Shown: positions 26,004-35,249, counted from the stretch's first letter. The stretch: DNA of 64,000 bases from CAWUIO01 sp963922455 (GCA_963922455.1 CAWUIO010000002.1:82950-146949), one strand, 5' to 3'. A program made the numbers and translations. The notes: generated by a model from the letters alone, not told the origin.

Positions 26004-26723
26004 ATGAACGAAAAGCTTGTACGAATTCAAGAGGAATTAGCATCAAAATTACTGATTCCTGAGAAAAACCGGACAATATTACCCGACAAGACAAGCGTTT
26101 TAGCTCTAGATATACAATATTCAGCCCAAAAAGCCTACATCGGCGCGGTTTATCAAGCCGCTGCTAGTCCTACTTGGCAAGTTTTCCAAGGGATGTTTCC
26201 CGCAGCCTGGGACTATCAACCTGGCTTCTTTGCTTTTCGAGAAGGGATACCCTTATACAATATGATCTCTCATGTACTCAAGCAAACCAATTGTAAACCA
26301 AACCTTCTCCTCTTGGATTCCCACGGTATAGCCCACCCACGAAAGATGGGGCTCGCTACTTGGCTGGGGCTTTTTTTAGGATTACCCAGTGTTGGTTGTG
26401 CCAAGAAAAGTCTCTTACCTTATGATGAGGAATATCTAGGACAAGAAGCTGCTAGCGCTGTCCCCATCATACTAAACCAAGAAGTTTTGGGCTATGCTTT
26501 GCGAAGAAAGGCCTCCGTAAAGCCGGTTTTTGTAAGCCCAGGTTATAAAGTACACCCAGTGGCCGCTCGTGAGTGGGTCATGCAATTGAAAGGAGCATAC
26601 CGCATACCCGATATACAGCGGGAAGCCGACCAGGCTGCCCGCCGATATGCCCAAGGAGAATTTAACAAGGAAGATATCGACCTAAGCCCTATTCCTGCCT
26701 ACATGAATCCCGATGATTTTTGA
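26004..26723 (+). CDS. nfi: Endonuclease V (deoxyinosine repair)
   Basis: Cuts DNA at the second bond 3' of deoxyinosine and related deaminated bases. The 239-residue protein carries the family motifs: LALDIQYS with the metal-binding Asp36, FREGIPL with Glu80, and LLLDSHGIAHPRKMGLATWLG with Asp105. The usual LDGHG is LDSHG here, one residue different from the common form but keeping the acidic ligand. The GCAKKSL segment follows as expected. It is divergent from the hydrolase gene and is followed after 54 nt by the sirtuin gene in the same direction. Confidence 0.92.
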   Translation: MNEKLVRIQEELASKLLIPEKNRTILPDKTSVLALDIQYSAQKAYIGAVYQAAASPTWQVFQGMFPAAWDYQPGFFAFREGIPLYNMISHVLKQTNCKPNLLLLDSHGIAHPRKMGLATWLGLFLGLPSVGCAKKSLLPYDEEYLGQEAASAVPIILNQEVLGYALRRKASVKPVFVSPGYKVHPVAAREWVMQLKGAYRIPDIQREADQAARRYAQGEFNKEDIDLSPIPAYMNPDDF

Positions 26724-26777
26724 TAAAAATTTTATATTTGAATAAGAGTTATCGCTAACCCTAAAAGCTTAATCCTC

Positions 26778-27494
26778 ATGAAACCCCAATCAGATAAGAA
26801 AAAGATTGTTGCCCTCACAGGGGCCGGCATTAGTGCAGAAAGTGGCCTGAAAACGTTTCGAGACTCAGGCGGACTCTGGGAAAATTATGATGTGATGGAT
26901 GTAGCTTCCATCGATGGCTGGTACCGGGATAAAGAGCTAGTGCTAAAATTTTATAATGATCGTAGAGCTCAAGCCCACCAGGCTATACCCAATGATGGAC
27001 ATCGCGGTTTGGTAAAACTGGAAGAGTATTTTGATGTCAGCATCGTAACCCAAAATGTAGACAATCTCCACGAGAAAGCTGGTTCTAGCCACGTGATTCA
27101 CCTTCACGGGGAGTTGAGCAAGGTGCGGAGCACTGCCGATCCCAACCTCATCTACGAATGGGGAGAGAAATCTATCCACTTGGGCGATACCTGCGAAAAA
27201 GGGTCTCAATTAAGGCCGCATATTGTCTGGTTTGGCGAGGCCGTGCCCATGATGGAAACCGCCGCCCACCTCACCTCACAAGCCGATATTTTTATCGTGA
27301 TTGGCACCTCCTTACTCGTTTATCCCGCAGCCAGTTTGATCGATTATGTGCCCTACGATTCGCCCAAGTACATCATTGACCCACATTTGCCCGATGTTCG
27401 CCCCAGTGCCAATTTAAAAATGGTAGAAGCCAAGGCCAGTGTCGGCGTGCCCCAAGTGGTTCAAGAGATTTTGGAAAAATATAGGCCAGCCTAA
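26778..27494 (+). CDS. cobB: Sir2-family NAD-dependent deacylase, class III type
   Basis: NAD-dependent protein lysine deacylase. GAGISAESGL (15-24) and TQNVDNLH (91-98) are the NAD-binding signatures and His110 in IHLHGEL is the catalytic base. The Tyr59-x-x-Arg62 pair in FYNDRR is the class III (SIRT5/CobB) signature linked to succinyl and malonyl removal. The zinc-binding Cys cluster is missing: only one Cys (in GDTCEKG) is found where four are expected, so the zinc ribbon is lost or replaced. At 238 residues it is normal size. It is close behind nfi and precedes repeat copy E. Confidence 0.9.
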   Translation: MKPQSDKKKIVALTGAGISAESGLKTFRDSGGLWENYDVMDVASIDGWYRDKELVLKFYNDRRAQAHQAIPNDGHRGLVKLEEYFDVSIVTQNVDNLHEKAGSSHVIHLHGELSKVRSTADPNLIYEWGEKSIHLGDTCEKGSQLRPHIVWFGEAVPMMETAAHLTSQADIFIVIGTSLLVYPAASLIDYVPYDSPKYIIDPHLPDVRPSANLKMVEAKASVGVPQVVQEILEKYRPA

Positions 27495-27523
27495 TCCTAG
27501 CACTCGTTTAAAAATCCTCAGCA

Positions 27524-27653
27524 GGGGCTTCCCCGCGCCTAAAAGCTTGTTGAAAATGGCTCATGGGGCTTGAGCGCGGGGCCGGGCTCTCACTACTCGC
27601 CTGCCCCGCTCAAGGCCACTTCGGGCTCAAACAGGCCGTTCCATCCCTAAGCC
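27524..27653 (+). repeat. Structured dispersed repeat, copy E
   Basis: P1 is GGCTT/AAGCC. P2 is CCCCGCGC/GCGCGGGG. P3 is CTCG with CGGG and so uses one G-U pair on the plus strand. Its 5' end is 29 nt after the stop of the sirtuin gene on the same strand, between convergent genes. Confidence 0.85.
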
Positions 27654-27663
27654 AAAAGAAGGC

Positions 27664-28515
27664 CTATCCAGTATACGATTTACCGATGGTGAGCACCGGT
27701 CTTTGGGCATGGTTTACCAAATCTTCGGCCGTACTTCCCAGGAAAAAGTGACTAAGTCCTTTTCTCTGGTGTGTCTCTACCACAATCAAATCTGCATCCA
27801 GCTTACGGGCCGCATTTAAAATGCCGGCTTCTTCAGTTCGGGCACTAAACACGTGAAGATGCAGGTTACTCAATCCTGTATTGTGTATGAACTCCTCGGA
27901 GCGTTTTTCAATTTCTGAATTGCTTCTCAAGAAAAGCGTCGAGTTTACGAAAACGATGTGTAACTCAGCCCCAAAAGATTCTTGCATTTTCTTTAAATAC
28001 GCGATAGCTGCCAGATTATACTCAAGCAGGTCACTTCCAAATACTATCTTGTTAATTTGAAAATTATCAGGTAATTGACGCACCGTTAATACGGGACAGC
28101 TAGCATGTCTAACGATTTTTTCCGTGTTAGATCCTATAAAAATTTCCTCGATCGGTTGGGTTCCTTGAGTCCCCATAATTATCAAATCGGCCCCTATTTC
28201 TTTAGACTTCTTTTGGATACTTTGGAATATAGCCCCCTCTTCCACTAGATTATGAATTTTAACCGGATTTAGATCGCGAAGCAATAATTGATTATTCATT
28301 TCTGAGAGGGCAGCTTCTTGGACATTCCGTAAATATTGCTGCTCAATGTTGGGGTCCAACTCAGCAGATACGGGTACCAAAAGCTGATGACTTAAGCTAG
28401 GTATCACGTGTAAGTGATACAATTCCGAGTTAAGGGCCTGGGCAATGTGCGCGGCCATTTGTAAGGCATTACTGGCTTGCTCGGAAAAGTCGGTAGGCAC
28501 AAGGATCTTTTTCAT
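27664..28515 (-). CDS. Tandem universal stress protein (UspA x2)
   Basis: Two UspA domains in one chain. The first starts MKKILVPTDFSEQASNAL and ends GTQGTQPIEEIFIGSNTEKI...CPVLTV. The second ends ETHQRKGLSHFFLGSTAEDL...RPVLTI. The first keeps most of the G-x-x-G-x9-G-S ATP-binding pattern; the second is more diverged. I take the start at 28513-28515, where the domain begins, rather than the longer open frame to 28593, giving 283 residues. Such proteins bind ATP or AMP and act in stress survival. The stop is 10 nt from repeat copy E. Confidence 0.9.
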   Translation of the reverse strand: MKKILVPTDFSEQASNALQMAAHIAQALNSELYHLHVIPSLSHQLLVPVSAELDPNIEQQYLRNVQEAALSEMNNQLLLRDLNPVKIHNLVEEGAIFQSIQKKSKEIGADLIIMGTQGTQPIEEIFIGSNTEKIVRHASCPVLTVRQLPDNFQINKIVFGSDLLEYNLAAIAYLKKMQESFGAELHIVFVNSTLFLRSNSEIEKRSEEFIHNTGLSNLHLHVFSARTEEAGILNAARKLDADLIVVETHQRKGLSHFFLGSTAEDLVNHAQRPVLTIGKSYTG

Positions 28516-28631
28516 AATTCGACTAGTTTTAAATTTTGGACTAAGTAAATGTATCCCTTGTGTCGGTCTAATAAAATGACAAATGTCAAACAATTGCTAA
28601 GACAAATAAAATTTACGACCTAAATTAATTT

Positions 28632-29273
28632 ATGAAATCTCCCAACTATGCGGCCGGGCTGATGGCCCATCTGACCAACTTTTTTGAAAAATATGAATAC
28701 GAATTACTGCTCTCTCGCAACCAGTTCCGTAAAAAATTAGATACGGGGTTTCAAAATGTAATCCCTTCGGTAAGCCAGTACACCCAAGAAAGCTTGGTAG
28801 AAATTAATATGGGCGTACGTCTTGATGTGGTAGAAAATGCGATAAATCAGTTCACTAGCCACCTCAAAGAATTTCATCCGGATACCAATACCATCATTAC
28901 CTCCCTGGGGCACTTAATGGGCAAGCAGTACTTTCGTTATAAAGTAGCCAGTAAGGACGACTTGGCCCGGGTATGCGGGCAGATACGCTCTTTTATGGAA
29001 GAGAAAGGTTTTCTTTTTCTAGATAAATCACTCGATATAGGCCACCTGGATATCCTACTCAATACCGAACCCCGCAAAATATCTCCATACTGCCCCAATT
29101 ATTATCATCAATGTTTAAAAGGAATGGTGATCGCACGTATCAATCAGAACCCCGAATGGGACGAACTCGCGTTGGTTTACCGAGGAACCATGCGGAAGCG
29201 AGCGCTCCCCGAAGAACAAATCCAAAAGTTTGATAAACTTATTTACTTTCTAAAAAGCTTCTCGATGAACTAA
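28632..29273 (+). CDS. Conserved-looking hypothetical protein
   Basis: A 213-residue soluble protein that I do not recognise. It is alpha-helical in character, has no signal peptide or membrane segment and contains a run of Tyr/Cys/His (SPYCPNYYHQCLKG) near residue 155. Codon use and composition look like its neighbours, so it is likely a real gene. Its end overlaps the convergent GMC oxidoreductase gene by 35 nt. It is divergent from the universal stress gene. Confidence 0.6.
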   Translation: MKSPNYAAGLMAHLTNFFEKYEYELLLSRNQFRKKLDTGFQNVIPSVSQYTQESLVEINMGVRLDVVENAINQFTSHLKEFHPDTNTIITSLGHLMGKQYFRYKVASKDDLARVCGQIRSFMEEKGFLFLDKSLDIGHLDILLNTEPRKISPYCPNYYHQCLKGMVIARINQNPEWDELALVYRGTMRKRALPEEQIQKFDKLIYFLKSFSMN

Positions 29274-30891
29274 GTTGGATACCTCGTATCATATCCGAAG
29301 CTTTCTCGGCGATCATATACACGGGGGCATTGGTGTTTCCACTCGGGATTTGGGGCATAACCGAGGCATCTACTACTCTTAAGCCTTCTATACCATGTAC
29401 CCGAAGTTGAGAATCTACTACCGAGGCTTCATCTTGCCCCATTTTGCAGGTACCCACCGGGTGATAAACCGTTTCCAGAGAGCGGCGAATGTGCTCTGCC
29501 AAGGCATCATCTGAGTTCCAATCCAAGGGGGCCACTCGGGCTTTTCGATAAGGATCAAAAGGGCTTTGATTGAGCAATTCCATCGCTAGCTTACCGCCTT
29601 TAAGCAGCTTTTTTAAGTCTTCCTCCTCCGAAAGAAAGTTAGGCTGGATACGCGGGGCATCCAATGGGTTATCGGAACGGAGCCTAAGGTAGCCCCGGCT
29701 TTTGGGATGGATGAGGGAAGGAAGCACCATGTAGCCATCCTTACGCGGGTAGGTCTGGGTGGAGTACACATCGTAGTCGTAGCCCCGTCCTACATTGCTA
29801 GGGGTAAAATGCAACTGAAAATCTACCCCCGAAGGGTGATCGTCTAAATTGAGAAAAGCAAAGGCTTCTAAGGGACTCGTCGTGAGAGGGCCTTTTTTGC
29901 GAAGGAGGTAATTGCCCAGACTTTGAATTTTGTACTGGGGTTTGAGGTAATGATTGAGTCCCTTTTCTTGATTGGATTCACACCCTATCAGGTAAAATAA
30001 GTGATCTTGGAGGTTTTTTCCTACCCCAGGCAGCTCGTGCCTTAGCTCAATACCTTGACTCTTTAGCTCATCGGCCTCCCCGATACCCGAAAGCATCAAC
30101 AACTGTGGTGAATTAAATGCCCCAGCCGATAAGATCACCTCTTTTTCGGCATAAAGGGCTTCCATCACCGATTTTCCTTTGAGGACTTCTACCCCAGTGG
30201 CCCGGTCCGAACTGAGCAAGACCCGGAGTACCTGGATGCCACTTAAGATTTTGAGATTGGGCCGTTTGAGGGCGGGCTTTAAAAAGGCTTGGGCCGAACT
30301 ATGACGTTTTCCTTGATGGATGGTAAAGTGTAAATACCCTATGCCGGCCTGCTCAGCCCCATTATAATCCGGCGTTTCTGGGATACCCATGGCTTTGCCC
30401 GACTCAATAAATGCCCGACTGTAGGGACTTTCAAACAGACGTTCGGCGGTAACGTGTAATTCTCCCGCATCATTATGGTAACGCGGGTCTAATTGATCAA
30501 ACTGCGCATGATTTTCCGAACGTTTGAAGTAGGGAAGCACAGAGTCATAATCCCAGCCGGTATTGCCCATTTGGGCCCATGCATCATAATCGGCCCGATT
30601 GCCCCGCACATAAGCCATGGCATTGGTGGAGCTACTGCCTCCCCATGTCTTGCCCCTAGGTAAAAACATACGCTTCCCGTTGACGTGCTCTTGAGGTTCT
30701 GACCAATAAGACCAGTCGATAGCAGTACGAAATAATTGGCCATACCCCCCCGGCATGTGGATAAATGGATTGCGGTCGGCAGGACCTGCTTCTAGGAGGA
30801 GCACTTGATTATAGGGGTCTGCACTTAAACGGTGGGCCAAGACACAGCCCGCAGAACCAGCCCCTACGATGATATAGTCAAATTTTTGCAT
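29239..30891 (-). CDS. GMC-family FAD oxidoreductase (choline dehydrogenase-like)
   Basis: A 550-residue flavoenzyme of the glucose-methanol-choline family. The N-terminal FAD-binding motif IVGAGSAGCVLAHRL is at residues 8-22, the GMC signature GRGKTWGGSSSTNAMAY-like segment near 80-95, and the C-terminal HPVGTCKMG (about 478-486) with the catalytic His. Overall it looks like BetA/alcohol dehydrogenases. No betaine genes are adjacent, so choline as substrate is not proven. A lone gene on the minus strand; its 3' end overlaps the hypothetical gene by 35 nt. Confidence 0.88.
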   Translation of the reverse strand: MQKFDYIIVGAGSAGCVLAHRLSADPYNQVLLLEAGPADRNPFIHMPGGYGQLFRTAIDWSYWSEPQEHVNGKRMFLPRGKTWGGSSSTNAMAYVRGNRADYDAWAQMGNTGWDYDSVLPYFKRSENHAQFDQLDPRYHNDAGELHVTAERLFESPYSRAFIESGKAMGIPETPDYNGAEQAGIGYLHFTIHQGKRHSSAQAFLKPALKRPNLKILSGIQVLRVLLSSDRATGVEVLKGKSVMEALYAEKEVILSAGAFNSPQLLMLSGIGEADELKSQGIELRHELPGVGKNLQDHLFYLIGCESNQEKGLNHYLKPQYKIQSLGNYLLRKKGPLTTSPLEAFAFLNLDDHPSGVDFQLHFTPSNVGRGYDYDVYSTQTYPRKDGYMVLPSLIHPKSRGYLRLRSDNPLDAPRIQPNFLSEEEDLKKLLKGGKLAMELLNQSPFDPYRKARVAPLDWNSDDALAEHIRRSLETVYHPVGTCKMGQDEASVVDSQLRVHGIEGLRVVDASVMPQIPSGNTNAPVYMIAEKASDMIRGIQLSSSRSFLESK

Positions 30892-30976
30892 AGTGACTTT
30901 AAAATATGCTTTGTAGGGGAGATTCTCAAAAATTTAGTGGGCCCGCCGAATGTTTTTTTAATTATTTGAGAATTTA

Positions 30977-31324
30977 TTAGACTCTTTTTCCTTTCCAAGC
31001 CATAATTCCACCTTGGAGGTTAATCACATCGGAAAAGCCTTGGGTTTGCATGATTTGACATGCCCGCCGGCTCCGAACCCCACTGCGGCAATAGACGTAG
31101 TACGTATTTTCGGGGGAAAGTTTTTGTATTTCCTCCCTGAAGCTAGCCTGCATGACATCGATGTTTTGGGCCCCGGGTAGGTGCCCTTTTTGGTATTCCT
31201 CCGGAGTTCGCACATCCAGTAGCTGGTGGTTTTTAGGAAGTTGGGTGATTTTTTCTTCCAATTCCTCAGGCCGGATGGTTTCAGGGCCTTTACCAAAGAT
31301 TTGCGCTAGCCAAGATTTGATCAT
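30977..31324 (-). CDS. Rhodanese-like sulfurtransferase domain protein
   Basis: A 115-residue single-domain rhodanese. LLDVRTPEEYQKGHLPGAQN (35-54) and the active-site loop YCRSGVRSRRA with catalytic Cys79 are intact. The six-residue active loop CRSGVR is the usual sulfur-transfer form. Such proteins carry persulfide sulfur for thiosulfate or cyanide detoxification or Fe-S and thiouridine supply. Transcribed on the minus strand ahead of the GMC gene with about 85 nt between, so the two may share a transcript. Confidence 0.88.
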   Translation of the reverse strand: MIKSWLAQIFGKGPETIRPEELEEKITQLPKNHQLLDVRTPEEYQKGHLPGAQNIDVMQASFREEIQKLSPENTYYVYCRSGVRSRRACQIMQTQGFSDVINLQGGIMAWKGKRV

Positions 31325-31655
31325 GATGATGGGGTTTAGGGGTAATAATCGGCTATTTACAAGAAATTAAGGAGGCTTTTAGTGACTGAGGTTACCATAA
31401 AAAAGATTTGCCGACTTTTGACCAAGATAGGCTCTCTGCTCGGTCGCCAATAATTGGTGTCCATTTCTTCTTGGGGCATTTGCGATGCTCCAGGTTCTTT
31501 CTTGTCTACATTGTAAGGCAATATGCTTTGAGGCATTGCCAATGCCATAAAGACGCGCTCGCATTACACATGCGACCGAGCTAGAAGTCCCAAGATAAGG
31601 CAAATCCCTTTATTTCATGAGGAAGCGGTACCTTCCCCAAGGATACAACCTCTTT
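31325..31655. other. Intergenic region with nested inverted repeats
   Basis: A perfect 10-bp inverted pair GCTCGGTCGC (31438-31447) / GCGACCGAGC (31572-31581) encloses several short perfect hairpins: CCAAT-A-ATTGG, GGCATT-GCC-AATGCC and TCGCAT-TACAC-ATGCGA. Minus-strand frames of 60-74 codons here are not recognised and look like chance frames in structured DNA. It could be a non-coding RNA or a remnant of a mobile element. Confidence 0.4.
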
Positions 31656-31788
31656 GGCTGAGGGATAGAGCGGCCTGTTTGAGCTCGTGTAGGCCCCCGC
31701 GGGCAAAGGCAGCGAGTAGCGAAAGCCCGACCCCGGCCGGTAAAAAAGGGCAAAAGCGGCACCCACTTCCTAAGCCGGGGGCAGCCCC
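31656..31788 (-). repeat. Structured dispersed repeat, copy F
   Basis: P1 is GGCTG/CAGCC and P2 is CCCCGGC/GCCGGGG. P3 is CTCG/CGAG. It lies between divergent rhodanese and YebC genes, so it is not downstream of a recognised same-strand gene, one of three such copies. Confidence 0.85.
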
Positions 31789-31917
31789 TACTAGAGTATT
31801 TAAAGGGCAATCGGGTGGGGAAGCAAGCAAATTCGCCGATGATTTTGTAAATTAGCATCAATTTTTCCGGGAACGCATGTACCGGAAGCGATGGTGAGAT
31901 ACTAAACTAGAATTTCC

Positions 31918-32661
31918 ATGGCAGGACATAGTAAATGGGCCAACATTCGCCACCGAAAAGGGGCACAAGATGCCAAACGGGGCAAGATTTTTACCAAACT
32001 TCTCAAAGAAATAGCTGTGGCTGCCCGTACGGGTGGGGGAGACCCCGATAGCAATGCCCGATTACGCCTGGCTATCCAAAATGCCAAAGGGAAAAATGTA
32101 CCCAAGGATAATATTGAGCGGGCCATCAAGAAAGCTACCGGAGATGGTGGGGCCGACTATACCGAACTTACCTATGAGGGCTATGCTCCCAATGGCGTTG
32201 CGGTCTTTGTAGAGTGTGCTACCGACAATCAAAACCGTACCGTTTCTAATGTTCGGGCTATTTTTAGCAAAGGGGGCGGCAACTTGGCCACCAATGGCTC
32301 GGTGGAGTTTTTATTTGAACGCAAGGCCAACTTCCTTATGAAAAAGCCGGAGGACCTCAACGTAGAAGATTTTGAGCTGGAGATGATCGATGGTGGGGCC
32401 GAAGATATCGAAATCGAAGAGGAATACATCAACATCACAGCCGCGATGGAAGATTTTGGGGGGGTGCAAAAAAAGTTGGAAGAATTGGGCTATGAAACAG
32501 AAGAAGCCGGCTTAACCCGCATCCCAACTACTTCGGTCACCTTGGAAGATGATGCCTTCAAATCGGTGATGAAAATCATCGACAAGTTGGAAGATGATGA
32601 CGATGTACAAAAAGTATATCACAACCTGGAAGTGACCGAAGCGCAAATAGATTTAGTGTAA
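31918..32661 (+). CDS. YebC/PmpR family DNA-binding regulator
   Basis: A 247-residue member of the universally distributed YebC/TACO1 family, seen from the start MAGHSKWANIRHRKGAQDAK, through GPDSNARLRLAI-like and GNVRAIFSKGGGNLA segments, to the acidic C-terminal domain with TRIPTTSV and LEDDDDVQKVYHNLEV. Members bind DNA as regulators or help ribosomes pass difficult codons; which role applies here cannot be told. It is a single gene, convergent with the LysE-type gene (6 nt between). Confidence 0.93.
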   Translation: MAGHSKWANIRHRKGAQDAKRGKIFTKLLKEIAVAARTGGGDPDSNARLRLAIQNAKGKNVPKDNIERAIKKATGDGGADYTELTYEGYAPNGVAVFVECATDNQNRTVSNVRAIFSKGGGNLATNGSVEFLFERKANFLMKKPEDLNVEDFELEMIDGGAEDIEIEEEYINITAAMEDFGGVQKKLEELGYETEEAGLTRIPTTSVTLEDDAFKSVMKIIDKLEDDDDVQKVYHNLEVTEAQIDLV

Positions 32662-32667
32662 GCCGCT

Positions 32668-33294
32668 CTATTTGCCCCAGATAGCAAAGACCAATAAGCG
32701 AATCCCGAAGGCAGCCAGCCCCAGCCCGGCTATCTTATCAATAGTAGCCAGGGTTTGGGCATTTAAATAGCGGGTGATCCGGTGCGCAATATAGGCCTTG
32801 ATGAGGTCGGCATTGAAAACTGTCAGAATAGTGCTGGTGATAAAAATAGCGTATTCCCGGGGACTATGGTCGGCATTGATGTGAAGGTAGTTGATGAGGT
32901 TAAACCAGAAGATATAAACGAAGGGATTGAGTAAATTGAGCAAGATCCCTTCCAATAAAAAACGGGCACCTTTTACTCCTTCAAAAGACCGATGGGGTAA
33001 AAACTTTTTACGGTTTACGGGACGGATGAAGGGCATCAAGCCAAAAATGAGCATCATGGTACCACCAATTCCGCCAATCCAGGTCTGAAACTGGTCGTTT
33101 TGGGCCACTTGAGCAGTGCTGTAATAGACCGTTATAGCCGCCAAGGCATCACTGAGGGCGATCCCACTAGCCAGATAAACTGCCGAGCCGAAACCCTTTT
33201 CCATGCTCGTTCGGATCAGGGCAAAGAAGACCGGGCCGATCAGCATGGATAGGATTAAGCCGTATAATATTCCGGAGCCAATGACTATAAACAT
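32668..33294 (-). CDS. LysE/RhtB-family amino acid exporter
   Basis: A 208-residue membrane protein with six hydrophobic segments, the topology of LysE/RhtB exporters. The start ILYGLILSMLIGPVFFALI contains the GPVFFALI motif of the family, and NPFVYIFWFNLINYL follows in the middle. Such proteins export amino acids such as lysine, threonine or homoserine lactone. The substrate cannot be assigned. The gene is convergent with YebC. Confidence 0.85.
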   Translation of the reverse strand: MFIVIGSGILYGLILSMLIGPVFFALIRTSMEKGFGSAVYLASGIALSDALAAITVYYSTAQVAQNDQFQTWIGGIGGTMMLIFGLMPFIRPVNRKKFLPHRSFEGVKGARFLLEGILLNLLNPFVYIFWFNLINYLHINADHSPREYAIFITSTILTVFNADLIKAYIAHRITRYLNAQTLATIDKIAGLGLAAFGIRLLVFAIWGK

Positions 33295-33745
33295 ACTTGA
33301 GGGCTAATACCTAGGAAAAAGGATTAGTTTCAGAGATTGGTTGAGAATGGATTATACAAGAGGATAGGCCCAAGCTAGGGTATGTGTAGGCTGAAAAAGG
33401 AATTGCTAGACCTTTCCCATCAAACGGAAGAAGCGGGTAAAATACATGCCAATAGGTTTCCTTTAAGAGGAAACTTTCCACTGTAAACATACACAATCTA
33501 GTTTAGCCAAAAGGAACTCACTACCCAAACATAGCTTTATTCTTGAGTACTCATGGGTTTCAGTACGCTTTCCAAAACGAGGCCACACCCGCTATGGAAA
33601 TTAAAGTTCCTTTCATGTTGGCAATCTTTGCCGTATTAAACTGCAAATTAAGCCATTATTGCTTAAACCTTTAAGCCTTTAAGCACTTTAATTTAGTAGA
33701 AGGCCTAAATCAAAACCCAACTACTTGACCTTCTTATAAAAATTT
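33295..33745. other. Divergent intergenic region between lysE-like and yggS-like genes
   Basis: About 450 bases. A perfect hairpin GTTTCCT/AGGAAAC lies at 33456-33474 and a short CCTTTAAG direct repeat around 33670-33690. A 61-codon minus-strand frame at 33311-33496 has no recognisable features. I see no gene. Confidence 0.35.
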
Positions 33746-34423
33746 ATGGACATACAAGCTAAGATTCAAGCACTTGCCGAAGAATTGGCCGGAACCGGGG
33801 TACGTATCGTGGCCGTAAGTAAAACCAAGCCCTTAGAAGATATTGAGCAGGCGTATGCGGCCGGAGCCCGGGCTTTTGGAGAAAATAAAGTACAAGAGCT
33901 CACCGATAAACACGAACACATGCCCACCCTGCCTGATCTAGAATGGCACTACATTGGGCACTTGCAGAGTAACAAGGTGAAATATATGGCATCCTTTGTT
34001 CATCTCATCCACGGGGTAGACCGGCCTAAGATTCTCAAAGAAATCAATAAACAAGCGGCCAAACACGAGCGGGTACAAGATTGCCTCTTGCAAATCCATA
34101 TCGCCCAAGAAGAAAGTAAATTTGGCTTCAGCTACGAAGAAGCCGAGGCATTTCTAAAAAGTCCCGAACTGGGCGAAATGGCCCACATTCGAATCCTTGG
34201 CTTCATGGGCATGGCCACCCATACCCCCGATCAAGCCCAGATCCGCCAGGAATTTCGGGGGCTCAAGCAGTTTTCTGATAGAATGAAGAAGGAAATTCAG
34301 AGTTCCCAAGTTGAATTGCAAGAGCTATCCATGGGCATGAGTGGCGACTACAAAATAGCCGTAGAGGAAGGTAGCACTATGATACGGGTGGGCAGCTCCA
34401 TTTTTGGCGCCCGACATTATTAA
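33746..34423 (+). CDS. YggS/PLPBP pyridoxal-phosphate homeostasis protein
   Basis: A 225-residue alanine-racemase-like barrel that binds PLP but has no known enzyme activity and helps vitamin B6 balance. Key features are VAVSKTKP with the Schiff-base Lys27, FGENKVQEL at about 46-54, WHYIGHLQSNKVK at 68-80 and the C-terminal LSMGMSGDYKIAVEEGSTMIRVGS. Length is normal. The broken LytTR gene starts 19 nt later in the same direction. Confidence 0.93.
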   Translation: MDIQAKIQALAEELAGTGVRIVAVSKTKPLEDIEQAYAAGARAFGENKVQELTDKHEHMPTLPDLEWHYIGHLQSNKVKYMASFVHLIHGVDRPKILKEINKQAAKHERVQDCLLQIHIAQEESKFGFSYEEAEAFLKSPELGEMAHIRILGFMGMATHTPDQAQIRQEFRGLKQFSDRMKKEIQSSQVELQELSMGMSGDYKIAVEEGSTMIRVGSSIFGARHY

Positions 34424-34442
34424 GCTCTAATACCTAGCATGC

Positions 34443-35249
34443 ATGAAATTAAAACGCCCCTCCCTTCATTTACACGAAACCAATAAGCACCTGGGATCTA
34501 TTGTGGGCGTTGGTTTGGCCCTGGGAGTGGGAAATTACGCATTAGGGGCTTCTCCCACACTTGGGCAAAGCTTGGTACAGCAAGTGGCGATCAGTATGGT
34601 GATTGGATATTTGCTCCTGCATATAAATTACCACGAAGACGAATGGTTTGGCGAGTCTGTGCCCGATTGGCAAAGAAAAGTGGGACTCAGCCTTCTATTT
34701 GCCATCGTCGGGCTTCTTGGGAGTGAAGTTTTACAATTGGTCAATCACCTCATGTTTGGCTAGGGTACGTATTGGTTTGCTACGGGTGGGGGGCTCTATC
34801 TCTCCAATATCATGCTCAGCAATGTGCTGGGCTTTGGCTTTGGGTATTGGATACTCAAAAGACATAGAGAAGAAAAAGAAGCCATGCTTGATCTGGTAGA
34901 GACCAAGCCAGAATCTCTTCAAGCAATTCCCATCAAAAAAGGAGAGGCTATTTTTCTCTACAAGCCCTCCCAGGTGATCTATTTTGAGGCTTACGACAAT
35001 TATTCCTACCTCTATGATTTGAAAGGGGACAAACACCTCTGTGATTACTCCCTCAAGGCCTTGGAAACCCGCTTAGGGGATAATTTTTTAAGAGTACACC
35101 GGAGTTATGTTATCAACCGAGACCATATCCAGCAAATCACGCCGTTTGTCAAGGGGCGCTACGTGATTACGTTTAAAGACGGAAATGGAACTAGCATCAC
35201 CAGCAGCCGTTCTTACGCAGAAGAAATAAAAGCTTTGATCAGATTGTAA
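34443..35249 (+). pseudogene. LytTR transcription regulator split by an in-frame amber codon
   Basis: Two frames, 34443-34763 and 34812-35249, are in the same reading frame. Between them lies a single TAG at 34761-34763 followed by an open stretch GTYWFATGGGLYLSNIMLSN. Joined, they give one protein of about 268 residues with several membrane helices and a C-terminal LytTR DNA-binding domain (EAYDNYSYLYD, then FLRVHRSYVINRDHI near 220-235). This membrane-plus-LytTR layout is common in Bacteroidota. The TAG most simply replaces TGG (Trp). It is either a true nonsense mutation, a sequencing error or read-through. A restart at ATG 34812 would give only one membrane helix and LytTR. Confidence 0.75.

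Noticed and set aside
33311..33496. 61-codon minus-strand frame in the lysE-yggS spacer
   Set aside because: No signal, domain or start context; likely chance in AT-rich DNA.
34812..35249. LytTR domain as a separate gene starting at ATG 34812
   Set aside because: It is in the same frame as the preceding membrane frame with only one TAG between, and the codons between are open and protein-like, so one interrupted gene is simpler.
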